Origin: Clarireedia homoeocarpa
Taxonomy: Eukaryota; Ascomycota; Leotiomycetes; Helotiales; Rutstroemiaceae
Length of the DNA stretch: 64,000 nucleotides
Reading direction: 5' to 3'
Assembly: GCA_001465935.1 (NCBI GenBank)
Contig: LNKV01000084.1
Span: forward strand, 1 to 64,000
How positions within the stretch are numbered: the first letter of the stretch is position 1; every line of letters starts with the position of its first letter. Positions 52,963 to 62,955 of the stretch are shown here, piece after piece. The notes beneath the pieces are model-generated. The model saw nothing but the letters and a program-made list of their open reading frames with translations, searched no databases and was not told the DNA's origin. A program made the position numbers and the translations under genes.

Positions 52963-54426
52963 ATGCTAACTGAAGCAACGAAACTGACGAGCACAGGGGT
53001 CGATGTCGAACCATTTGCCGTCGGGCAAATGTCTAGTAACCTCAATACTGTTTATCCTATCCAGGATGCCGACTCGGAGTCAACTGCACCATTTATCTTA
53101 CATCCTGGTCTCGAGAACATTGCCATCGAAGGTGGTCAAGGGAAAGTCATAGCCGTGGTTCGCCGGAACCCATCAGCTTCCCAAGATAAATTAGCCCAAA
53201 AGGAATTTCTCAAGACAAGACGCCCGGGCCTCCAAGCAGAAGCCAATACTCTGTTCATGATCGATCAGCTCGGACTGAGGAGGCACAAAGTCAAGCTGGA
53301 AGGAGCTTACAGCATCAACGATGAAAGACATTTCCTGGTGATAAGCCCGTTTGCGAATAGTGGCAACTTATGGGACATGCTTCGCAACGTTTATTGCAGT
53401 GAAGCACCATGCACAGAAGCAAAAATCACTATTCTTCGGAAAGCGATGGGCTGCCTAGCCGTTGGACTCGCCGAATTGCATCATGATGGGCAAAGAAACT
53501 TTAGACATCGAGATATACACCCCAAGAATGTTCTGCTCCACAATGGCGAAGTACTCTACTGCGACTTCGGAGCTTCTCTACAATTTGAGCCTGGGGATGC
53601 AACCACTACGACCACCCGTCGACCGCCAATGATGAAGCGATATGCTGCTCCCGAGGTTCTCTCCCCGCTTTCGGACGGTCATAACAAGAAAACCGACGTT
53701 TTCTCACTGGGCGCGGTACTATACGAGATATACTGGGCAATTATTGAACCGAGCTTCCTGGAGACCCCTCTCAGTGATGCAGGCTGGCGTTATGGAGCAG
53801 GCTACGAGCGCTGCCGCTGGCGCTGGTACTTTGACATAACTGATCGCCATGAAAGCTACCATCCCCTTCAACACAACAATGGGAGGCTGCTTGGCTGGCT
53901 TACATACCTACCCAACAAATTTCTCGAATCCATAAAAAGCTCTGGAAACTCATATAGCCCTGCTGACCCCAACTTTCGCAGAATGAAAAACCCGATACTT
54001 CCTCCTATACAGCCTAAAATTCTTGAGCATCGCTTCAGCAATGGCATATGGTTCGATGACCCTCCATTTGCCGTCCTCCCTGCAATGTTATGCGAGCAAA
54101 AGCGTCATCGCCCTTCAGCTTTGAAAGTAGCTGCAAGCATTTATGTAGCAAAACAGAAGTACAGTAGTGCTTGGATGTGCTCGGATTGTAAGACGTGGTT
54201 AGAGAAGTTCGGAAACGATGAAATACAGGACGCGATAGGAGAGTCATCTAGACGGCTCGATATGATTGTGCTTTACCTTGTCGGCTTCTTGGGGATGATG
54301 CCAGCTATGGGAGCTATTCTTTCCTACGTTGGTTTCACGATCCCCGGCTTCACCTTCTCCCACTTCATGCTTTTCTGGATCGCTGTATTACTTTTGTGCT
54401 GTTTCATAGCGTCTCTTGATCGATAG
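52963..54426 (+). CDS. Atypical protein kinase with C-terminal membrane segments (487 aa)
   Basis: The start at ATG 52963 directly follows a TAG. Kinase core: glycine-rich loop GGQGKVIAVV (57-66), with Val where VAIK Lys is expected. Helix-C Glu is in LQAEANTLF. HRDIHPKNVLL (~182, catalytic Asp and Asn present), DFG at 201, APE at ~228 and DVFSLGAVLYEIY follow. The C-terminus has DMIVLYLVGFLGMMPAMGAI and HFMLFWIAVLLLCCFIAS, two membrane helices before SLDR. It therefore looks like a membrane-anchored kinase, perhaps of altered ATP binding. It is in the same frame as the HET domain upstream, so the ancestor may have been a HET-kinase fusion. The kinase half has no stop in 487 codons, unlike the HET half. 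Its substrate is unknown. Confidence 0.75.
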   Translation: MLTEATKLTSTGVDVEPFAVGQMSSNLNTVYPIQDADSESTAPFILHPGLENIAIEGGQGKVIAVVRRNPSASQDKLAQKEFLKTRRPGLQAEANTLFMIDQLGLRRHKVKLEGAYSINDERHFLVISPFANSGNLWDMLRNVYCSEAPCTEAKITILRKAMGCLAVGLAELHHDGQRNFRHRDIHPKNVLLHNGEVLYCDFGASLQFEPGDATTTTTRRPPMMKRYAAPEVLSPLSDGHNKKTDVFSLGAVLYEIYWAIIEPSFLETPLSDAGWRYGAGYERCRWRWYFDITDRHESYHPLQHNNGRLLGWLTYLPNKFLESIKSSGNSYSPADPNFRRMKNPILPPIQPKILEHRFSNGIWFDDPPFAVLPAMLCEQKRHRPSALKVAASIYVAKQKYSSAWMCSDCKTWLEKFGNDEIQDAIGESSRRLDMIVLYLVGFLGMMPAMGAILSYVGFTIPGFTFSHFMLFWIAVLLLCCFIASLDR

Positions 54427-54752
54427 AAAACCTTACCTTCAAGGTTGAATTCCTCATTGACTGCCACTCTAGTTCCGACATGAGGGTAGATTGGCACAAG
54501 TTAGGATAAACAGCTCACAATAAATTAATGGATAATGATATACTTTAAGACGCGGAACAGACGACGATGTGTCTTCAAAAGTAAGATGGAGTTCATGATA
54601 AAACCTAATTCTATACGAACACTACTGACAGTTACATAAGTCTATAAGACATTGCTTTGTCCTTGTAACTTGACGGTGACTATCATTAAGGCTTAAAATG
54701 TTCTTGTTTATCTATGAACGCGTAAGAATAAAGAGCGAATGCGTTATTGATA
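54427..54752. other. Intergenic
   Basis: Nothing recognised. Confidence 0.35.
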
Positions 54753-55350
54753 TTATAACTTACTTAAATGACCCCCACCTTGGTCGGTGGTTGCTGTCAC
54801 GCAGAACAGCACACAGCGCATAGTAACCGGATCCCCCGTGCTTAAAGACCAAGCCGTTTCCACAGACCCCTTCTTCCAGTCCTCCTGGATAAGCCTTTTA
54901 ACCATATTCTTTCGCCCTTCGGTCCATTCCAACCGGGCATCGACTCCGTCATGAGCTTCTTCAAGCCCTCTATAGTACAGTCCGAGCACCCCAATATTCC
55001 CGACCAAAGCTTGGAACTCCTCGATCAACTTAAGAGGTGGATCCTGCGTCGGGCGCGTTGTGAATTCAAACAGTTTGCCCGAAGGAAGCCAGCGCTCTGC
55101 AAAACAAGTAGTTGCAGCTGCGATTTGCACTAGCTGAGAAACATCTTCTTCGGCTAGCATTATTTCGCCCTCATGAAGCTTGCAGTACGCATGGACGAGG
55201 CATAGACCAAAGATGTTTTAGTACACCGATAAAAGTGTAGAGAGGGCAGCAAAGACCTCTTCACAGTTGCTGAATTTGTCGTTTGCTTCGGAAAGGCTAA
55301 GTAGCGTATTATAGTATCTCCAAACTTGCTCCATGGATATTGATTCAATG
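54753..55350 (-). pseudogene. Hypothetical fungal protein with one nonsense codon
   Basis: The minus frame reads MEQVWRYYNTLLSLSEANDK, NCEEVFAALSTLLSVY, then TAA (55218-55220), then NIFGLCLVHAYCKLHEGE, MLAEEDVSQLVQIAAATTCF, GVLGLYYRGLEEAHDG, MVKRLIQEDWKKGSVETAW. Both sides of the stop read as one globular alpha-helical protein. TAA could derive from CAA (Gln) by one C-to-T change at CpA. A 5' exon around 55430-55500 (MSPDKTVDAMSLRSLRLN) with donor GGTTAGT may precede it. No family name is recognised. The length (~200 aa) and context suggest a nonessential accessory gene. Confidence 0.5.
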
Positions 55351-55504
55351 ATTCCTGTTAATTTTTCCTGTTAGTTTGATGCAAAAAGAAAGTGCAATTT
55401 TCCGTAGTCAAGTACTAACCGGGAAGCAGCATCCGTTGGCTCGACAGTTTAAACGTAGGCTTCTCAGCGACATAGCATCCACGGTCTTGTCCGGAGACAT
55501 GGAC

Positions 55505-56377
55505 TAGACTAATAAGCCTTGATGTAAAGCTGGAGAACCGCAGATTAGGCGGCTACCCCGCTTTTTAATCGGAGCAATGATTGTCCAGTGTCGTGGCTGT
55601 GTCTTTGAGGCTTATTCCACAACAAGATTCTGTCTCAGCCTGATCACTACTCATAGAGTGTCGCATCATCCTTCTAAACCTGGGAACTACCTAGAGATTG
55701 CCGTCTTCTATTCTACTCAGTATAATAGAACTGATCGATCTAGCTATTCGAGCAATCTTTTTTAAAGCTCAAATCCTGTATAAACAGCCTGTACTATCCT
55801 TTGATACCTACCACACCTGCCGAAAATAGGCTTTGAAGAACCTCTGGAGAACGAAACAGCAATTTTCTGCCATTATTGCTCGCAACTATTCCCGGTAGAG
55901 CACACAGGTCACTCCACTCGGCCATTCCACGCAACTCTGTCATCGTTGTTGCAAAGTACAGGGAGATATGTTCTTTGCGCTGCGATAACATCTCACCTTG
56001 AACTGGACAAGATCCGCCCATCATGCCCCAATCATAGTAAGGATTTCGATGAATCAGTATCTCTCCAGATCAGGCTGAAAGAATCCAAGTCTTTCCACAG
56101 TGGCGTGAGGTGGGCAATTCTTGAAGTTCTGATTCGAGTTCCAGCGGGCCACAACAGCTCCGAGAAGAACCGTATCCGCACCTTTTCTATTACCACTTCG
56201 GAACAGGACTATATGTTTTAATAACCTTCTTATGATTCATACTAACCAAATAAAGCTTTGGAGAGTACGCATACAATCTGGACAAATAGTAGTCATTCCA
56301 TAGATGATAAGATATCAGTGATCAAAGCATAGTTCGCTGACTGCGAGTTAAACCATGACCATAGATGCATACCAAAC
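55505..56377. other. Intergenic
   Basis: Short ORFs on both strands (55794-56221) without motifs. Nothing else was recognised. Confidence 0.35.
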
Positions 56378-57853
56378 ATGGGTGATCCTCCAGCACGACT
56401 GATTGATATAGGCTCGACCGTACCTAGACTGGTTCTTTGGGAAGATCATCTACCCCTGACCCGAAGATACGCCACCCTCAGTCATTGCTGGGGCAGGAGT
56501 TTGCCTATACGTTTACTTCGGTCAAATCTGAAATCCTTTTTGCGCAAAATTCCTCTGGAATGCATCCCTAGAACATTTCGCGAAGCTATATTTATCATAC
56601 AAGCATTGAATATCTCCTATTTATAGATAGACTCGCTTTGTATAGTCCAAGACGACGACGATGATTAGGAGAAAGAAGCTGCCAGAATAAAGGATATTTA
56701 TTCTGGAAGCTGCTTAAATGTTGCAGCTTCTGATGCTTCTGGGAGTAACGAGGGCTGTTTTACCGGTCTGGGCATTGAAGGAAGCAAGAAAGTCCATTCG
56801 TTTCGTCTCGCTGATGCTCAAAAGAACATTAAAATATTGGTACGACTGTCAGTTGGAGACTCCCGGCAAGCAACCAAAAATTCAGTTTTGAGTACCAGGG
56901 GCTGGGTACTTCAAGAGCAACTTCTTTCTCATCGGATAGTATCCTGCATGCGCGATGAGCTTCATTGGGAATACGCCCAAAGTCACCAAACTGAGGCCAG
57001 TGCGATATTCGAAAGATTGGGTTCACCTAACGCCAGCGATACATCTTTGCTTCCTGGAGGTCTCAATACATCGCATAACAGTCGATGAACTAGTTGGATA
57101 CAAGATTATTCTACACGAAAATTCACGTTCTGGAAGGACAGGCTGCCAGCCCTTTCTGGAATCACGTCGCACTTTCAGAGGGCTACTGGCTACACTCCTC
57201 TGCTCGGCCTATGGAAAGAGACTTTCACTCAAGACATGCTATAGGTCAGACTTGGTCCGGTCCTAATTACATCGCTCGATGCAATCTTATCGGCAAACTT
57301 GCCTTCATGGTCATACCTCTCTTGTCCTACGGAGTTCGATTTCGATATCTGGCAGGTTACCAGGAGGACAAATAACCATGATGTTAATGTTCTTGTACAA
57401 GACTATTGTGATCTTTTGGACCATGCTGTTGAATGGAGTGGCTATGCATTTGTGACTTCTCTTAAATGCGCATAGCTATTTCTCCAAGGTCCCACGATTG
57501 AAGTTACTATACAATTTCAGAAAGAAGAACAGCCTAGGACACCGCAATTTCTCAAAGTTGTGTACCAGTCCTTGAAGTCTGAAACTGGTATAGTATCAAG
57601 CCAATGTTCGAGCCAGTTTGATCACGCTGAAGAGCTCGAAGATGACTCCTACACATGCCTTCTCCTACGCACCAGGGAGCACAAGCAGACAAAGAGTCGC
57701 AGAGAAATCTTTCTGATTCTACAGCGAATAGGTGATTCTGGAGAATATCCTACGTATAGCAGGGTCGGAATAGGTAGTTTTATTGGAACTACCTCTATAT
57801 TAAAGGACACAGTACAAAGTAGACTGTATTTGGATGTCAATACAAGTAGCTAG
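56378..57853 (+). pseudogene. HET-domain gene, dead (multiple stops and frameshifts)
   Basis: It starts MGDPPARLIDIG, then RYATLSHCWGRS and FREAIFIIQALNISYL, TAG (56624-56626) at the Trp of the YLWIDSLCI motif, IDSLCIVQDDDDD, a second TAG (56666-56668) at a Trp position, KEAARIKDIYS, TRGWVLQEQLLSHRIV. It then breaks into other frames. Later pieces are FWNHVALSEGYWLHSSA, and the C-terminal end TCLLLRTREHKQTKSRREIF with YSRVGIGSF (57560-57853). The order matches a full-length HET protein. Both stops are TGG-to-TAG changes, i.e. C-to-T at CpA on the other strand, as RIP would make. It is not translatable. Confidence 0.8.
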
Positions 57854-57892
57854 TCCAATAGAAGTATGGCCTTGGGCCTTCTCTTCCCTCGA

Positions 57893-58136
57893 GGATCGTC
57901 CGCGAGCACGATGATGAAGAGTAGAGTGAGGGACATTGCTATGATCTGCAAGAGCACGATATGACTTAGGCATGCCATAGTACGCCTTGCGCTAGGACTT
58001 GACTGGCTCTGTCCATATTACCCTGACATCGCGATAGCGATGGAGAGAGAGACGAGAGACGAGAGACGAGAGACAGCGCTCAGTGCCCAGGCACCAGCGT
58101 GCTTCTCTGTCCTTCTAGCAGACCTTTGCATTAGCC
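57893..58136 (-). mobile_element. Fragment of the 59-61 kb pogo-like transposon (5' end of transposase)
   Basis: Parallel to 61178-61420: CGTCCGCGAGCACGATGATG, ATCGCTATGATCTGC, GCACGATATGA, CTTGTCCATATT, then a GACGAGA-type tandem run. On the minus strand it holds the transposase start (MDKASQVL-like, complement of CTGGCTCTGTCCAT). It ends within a few bases of the BTB ORF's stop. Many differences from the 61-kb copy are G-to-A. Confidence 0.75.
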
Positions 58137-58138
58137 TG

Positions 58139-58729
58139 TCAGTTACATAACCAAATTAAAGCAGTAAGCGACCTACAGAATACCCTCCAGGGTAAAGCAG
58201 ATTCCACCTCTTCGTATAAAAGAGCAAGGTAGGGACCATCGTAGTTGAGTATCAATGCTCTCGTAATCTCATTAAATGCCTGTGCGTTCTGGAATAGATA
58301 TGCCGCGGCAGTAAAAAGCATTAGATCGCCGGCTTCGTTTTTGCCAGGCCGAAGCCAATTTCCACTCGCAAATTTCAGGGCATAGACACAATCATACTTG
58401 TCCGCTGTGACAGCGACCCCTAGAACGTCGCGTGTAGCAAGGGATTGAGGCACCTTCTTGTTCCGGTAGTGAATGATGGCACAGATAAGCTTTAGTACAC
58501 TGGCATTGTCTTCGGGCAGTGATAACTCTCCTGGCCCATCCAGATCTCGTATATCATGCCCCTCTTTCCAGTCAGGCCCGAACATAGCAGAGAAGGGTTT
58601 CGAGGCTGCCTTTAAAAATAGTGACTGGACACGAATCCTCGCCTTTTCTGGCCCAACAACCAGGATAACATCGCCATCTGTAGCGATATTGACAACCATA
58701 CTGGGCGTTTTATCTCTTGGTTCTTCCAT
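58139..58729 (-). CDS. BTB/POZ-domain protein, probably C-terminally truncated (196 aa)
   Basis: The start is at 58729 (MEEPRDKTPSMVVNIATDG). The BTB fold covers residues ~13-110: GDVILVVGPEKARIRVQSLF, KAASKPFSAMFGPDWKEG, LSLPEDNASVLKLICAIIHY. A helical part follows (ATRDVLGVAVTADKYDCV, GDLMLFTAAAYLFQNAQAF). BTB proteins dimerise and commonly act as cullin-3 adaptors. In fungi many such short BTB proteins are uncharacterised. The ORF ends (LTALIWLCN) exactly where the transposon fragment 57893-58136 begins, so the original C-terminus may have been replaced. No internal damage, so it may still be expressed. Confidence 0.7.
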   Translation of the reverse strand: MEEPRDKTPSMVVNIATDGDVILVVGPEKARIRVQSLFLKAASKPFSAMFGPDWKEGHDIRDLDGPGELSLPEDNASVLKLICAIIHYRNKKVPQSLATRDVLGVAVTADKYDCVYALKFASGNWLRPGKNEAGDLMLFTAAAYLFQNAQAFNEITRALILNYDGPYLALLYEEVESALPWRVFCRSLTALIWLCN

Positions 58730-58878
58730 ATCGGTTTATGTAGTAATTCCGTCAGTTTGGTGCTGATCTATCTCGCTGGCGGGAGCTCACCGACGTGCGG
58801 GGCTATTCGTGCCCCAAACAAACCAAGCCGCCAAGCTTTCCAAAAAGACTAGATCGTACGTGATTCGCTGCATTTCCA

Positions 58879-59031
58879 TTGCCGGAATATTCCCGTTTCC
58901 CAACATCCTCCGATCAGAAGCAAAAAGTGGCCCTATGCGCAGCCAACAAATGCTTCTAGAAGCGACGCACTTCCGGCTTTTCAACTTCCGGCTCTCACTT
59001 CCGCTGTTTCTTTTCTCCCAAATTGTTTTAC
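58879..59031 (+). repeat. Repeat Z 3' part, copy 2
   Basis: Runs parallel to 62373-62522: CCCGTTTCCCRACATCCTCYGATCAGAAGC in pieces, AGTGGCCCTRTGCGCAGCCA, CGACGCACTT, CGCTGTTTCTTTTCTCCCAA. Same orientation, on the far side of the second transposase. Confidence 0.7.
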
Positions 59032-59535
59032 GCTCTGCCTTGAACAAACTCGACTTTCAGCCATAGCCTCCCGCCCCTCTTGCAATATCGCTTACGAATT
59101 CGAGGATAACCTTATCAAGAGTCCGCAAGGGTCGAGAGACTGCCGAGAGGAGCCAGGTATTAGCACACAAGGCGACAATGACTTTGTGAGGATAGTATCA
59201 CTAGCAGCTCAGATGACAACGGCGTAGCACGATAGTGACAGCGATAAGAGGCAACACACAGGGTACGGAACAAAGGGCACAACGATGGCGAGAGCAACAG
59301 CGGACAGAGGTTAGTACAACTGATCTGTGTTTGTCAAAACCCAACGAAGATTAATATTAACTCTAGTATAAGATATAGCAACAAGTCTCGAAGCCAGCCC
59401 GAGCTTGCCTCCACCAAGGATCAGTCTATTGACTCCATCAAAATATCATACAGCTGTCCCCTTTCCACTAAAACATCTGCGCTATTAGAGCTCTCTATAG
59501 TTCGGGTACGACCTATGCTAGCACAACTATACTGC
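59032..59535. other. Between repeat Z and transposase tail
   Basis: No gene seen. Probably the 3' non-coding part of the decayed transposon. Confidence 0.4.
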
Positions 59536-59539
59536 TCAG

Positions 59540-61296
59540 CTCAGGCGCATCTTGCGTAGGGCTCTTGCGTTTCCGAGTACGTCTCAGCGTATCTACAGTA
59601 CCTTCATCTGCCTTTAGCGTCCTACTCTTGCGCTTCCGGCCACATCGCGCCGTGCTTGCAGTACCTTCCTCTGCCTCGGGCAGGTCAAGCGGACTGCTCT
59701 TAGGCTTCCGACCGCGTCTTCTCTTACCCTTAGCTTCTTGGGCAGACTCTTTTTCGACACGCTTTGCTCATACTTCCACAAAGTCCTCATAGCTTATCAT
59801 CTTCCTCTCCCTTGTCCCTTCGCTAGCACCAATAGCTTCGTCGATCGTCGCATCTTAGCTTGGTTATTGATCGCGGTTAGAAACTGAATCTGGTTATCCT
59901 TAAGGATAACCTAAGCAGAGGATATTTGATAAGCTTTGACAAATTTCTGTAAATGCCTCTCGAGGTTCTGTTTACTTGTCTCGTTGAGCGTATAAGCATC
60001 CTGGTAGATAATACAGTTTTGCAGCAACATAAGCGCCTCTGCTGATACTAGCGTCACAGGTGTCTCAGGTATTAGCAGCTCTACATCTTGCCGACAAGAC
60101 TCTACTGTTATCTCATCGACTCTCGGAACAGCAGAAGCAGACTCAGCCGGGGGCATTAGCATACTTCTAAGCACTCTGTCCAGATTAAAGAGGAACAGAC
60201 TACTTGCAGCGAAGCCGGCCTTGATATTCTTCAGCGTGAACGCGGTCACCCTTGCCGGGCTAAAGAGGGAGATGAAATGCTGCTTGCCGATTGTATTCAC
60301 CCCTCCTCGCTCTAGTCGATCAACTTGGGCACGATACGCCTCCTTGAGTAGAGCGAACACTACTATGTCACAAGGCTGGAGCTTGTGGGAAGTATAAGAG
60401 GGGAGACAACATAGAAGAATATTATTCTCGAAGCAGAACTCTAGGATCTCAAGGGATTCATGCGTCCCGAAGCCGTCGTAGATTAGTATTCGAGGTCTCT
60501 TGTTAGCTTGTTCTTTGGTCTTGGGATCGAATATACGCTTGAGCCACTCCAAGCTGATCTTGGAGTCGGTGTAGCCCGAATCAGAGCAGGCATAGTACTA
60601 TCCAGGGGTAGAGAATGTGGTCCAGTTACTTCGATGAGTGCTGGCTGGCCAGATGATCATCGGGTTTAGATACCTACCATCAGCACTAATACATTCAATC
60701 GCAGTTACTGTAGTGCGCTTGACTCGCACACCTCTATGCTTCCGCTTGTTATCCTTACCTACGAGGACTTTGACCGACCCTGGCATAGAGAGCATGACTC
60801 CCGTCTCGTCCATGTTATAAACATTCTCGGCCAGGACGGCCGGCTCCTGTAATACTTCTCCGATTACCTCAAACCAGCGTGTGACTTTCTCATAGATGTT
60901 CTTGTCGTGGCAGTTCCAGTCCATAGCCCCGAGTCTTCTCGCCGCGAGGATTGGGTGGCGCCTTTCCAAAGCCTTTGTCCAGTTCTTGCCGGGTGCCTTC
61001 AGCGGTCTTTCTGCCGCGGGTCGCTGACGGGTAACGCTGAAGGCGATCGACAGGACAAACTTCATCCGTATTGGCTGCCCAAGGTCGGACATCTGCACCA
61101 GGAACTTAACGACGACATCTTCTTCGTACGGCTTGAGGTACCGCTGGTCTTGGTCCTTCGCTTCTTTCGAGCGGCGTCCGCGAGCACGATGATGGAGGGT
61201 GGAGCGAGGCACATCGCTATGATCTGCCAGGGCACGATATGATATCGGCATGCTAGGTGGTACGCTTTGCACTAGTACCTGACTGGCCTTGTCCAT
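59540..61296 (-). pseudogene. Second pogo/Fot1-type transposase, inactivated
   Basis: The minus frame from 61296 (MDKASQVLVQSVPPS) has the helix-turn-helix (YRALADHSDVPRSTLHHRA), then the DDE_1 core: NMDETG (~D163), AIECISADGRYLNPMIIW, TPG-TAG-YYACSDSGYTDS (TAG 60598-60600 at Trp), LIYDGFGTHES (second Asp), LQPCDIVVFALLKEAY (third Asp). TAG at 59911-59913 (likely CAG) interrupts before VILKDNQIQFLTAINNQAK. A frameshift then leads to EAKGKRRRGRKPKSSPLD and CGRKRKSRT, an AT-hook-like basic tail, with TGA at 59768-59770. All three nonsense codons are explained by C-to-T or G-to-A changes. It is not closely similar to the intact 22.8-kb transposase. Confidence 0.85.
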
Positions 61297-61299
61297 ATT

Positions 61300-61856
61300 G
61301 TCCTACCGTCGTGATGGTGGCGTGGGAGGAGACGGGAGACGACGAGACGACGAGACGACGAGACGACGGCAGGCGGCAGCACGCTGGTGCCTGGGCGCTA
61401 GGGCGCCGCCCCGCCGATAGAAAGTTCGAGAAACCTGCTCTGCACGCCACACACATGATCTAGCCTGAGGTTGTAGCTGGAGGGAAGATAGCGAGACTGG
61501 GCGTGAATATAGTGATTTGCCCTTTAAGCGAGTGCACTAAATCCTGAAGCGAAAACATGTGGCGATCATACCCCTCTCCTCGAACGGCGTAACTCCCGGA
61601 ATGTACGCTTTTCTCCACTGAGCATCTTCAAAACTTGAAGCTATATTCTTCCTTCATAGGACCTCTCCTTAAGTACTCCGAATTTTGAAGAGACCCCAGT
61701 AGTTGTAATTAAGCAGGGGGGACTAGCCGAAACGGTAATCGGTGGCAGGATTTAAACGATCGACAGCATGATTAACTATTGTCTTTTCTTTATAGCTAAG
61801 TGATTTCTATAAGGAGAAATAGTTAAAGAAAATAATATATTAACAACAACTTGGTA
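61300..61856. other. 5' non-coding part of the second transposon and flank
   Basis: A GACGA tandem run lies at 61330-61368. Nothing else was recognised. I could not define the TIR. Confidence 0.4.
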
Positions 61857-62522
61857 ACGTCTGTCCCTGCGCCGCGAGACGCACCCCGTGACGAGACAAA
61901 CCACAGGTACTTCGGATTTAAGAGCCTGTAAATTTGCGAACAAAAATAATAAATCTGCTATTTTTACTTTGCTTATGTTATATACCTCTCTCTAAACACT
62001 CACTAACCTATTAATTTCGAAAATTATCACCGCGTCGTTGTCGCCCACATAAAATTATGAGGGGTCTTATTATAGTATAATAGGACCCCTCGCCCGCAAT
62101 ACCCCCCATCAAGCTCTCTTTTCTTCTCAAACACATAGAACGATTAGATATGGATTATTAAGCTATATCATGATACTAAAAGGTTATTCTCAGTGTTGTG
62201 GCGGCCAGCGCGCACGATGTCATGCACTATTGCCACAGAGGCTGATACCTCCTCCAATCAAGCGAGCAAGGATCCTGGTCACTGCGTCGTGGCAATAGTA
62301 ACCTCGGTAAAGTTCTATCGCAAGAAAATCTTTGGCTGCCGGGCGTGTGGCTGCGACTTGTGGCTACGCGCCTTGCCGAAATTCCCCGTTTCCCGACATC
62401 CTCTGATCAGAAGCAAAAGTGGCCCTGTGCGCAGCCAACAAACGCTTCTGAAGCGACGCACTTTCGGCTTTTCAACTTCCGGCCTTCACTTCCGCTGTTT
62501 CTTTTCTCCCAAATTGTTTTAC
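61857..62522 (+). repeat. Repeat Z, copy 3 (longest)
   Basis: It starts ACGTCTGTCCCTGCGCCGCG after TA (61855-61856). The first ~580 bp match 51389-51945 and the last ~150 bp match 58879-59031. It therefore joins the two partial copies into one ~670-bp unit. There is no ORF of coding character and no inverted right end seen. Confidence 0.65.
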
Positions 62523-62955
62523 TGTACTGTATAGCTAGTAGCGAAATTAGTGTCCTCTTCTCACCTCTAATGAACTTGTAGCACGGATCAACAGTTCGCC
62601 AATGGCTGACAGCTTAGTAAGCTTCGTCGTGAGCAAAGAAGAGCTAAACCTGTGGAATGTGAACCACGTCCATGTCCCTACTAGGTTAGCGCCATTTCGA
62701 TACTTTGACTCTGCCAATATACCGCAGGCTTAACTTCAACTCAAATCTACTCATGCTGTACCACCACCGCCCATGGTCTTCTCAGCCTCGGCATTCCATT
62801 TCCAGAATCTCTCTAATTTTCATGCTATTCAAATATTGTCAACTCTACACAAACTTCTCGACGGTCTCAGTACGGGGAGCCCTTGCACAAGACATGATTT
62901 CTTCTATAAAGGACTATTTTCAGATACCTTCATTGCATTATTAATATATAGTTAC
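62523..62955. other. Intergenic, 3' of the right-edge HET gene
   Basis: Nothing recognised. Short ORFs only. Confidence 0.35.

Noticed and set aside
22642..61296. The two pogo-like transposases as copies of one element
   Set aside because: They share only the family motifs (MDETG, DG..SH/DG..TH, QPCD). Sequence and TIRs differ.
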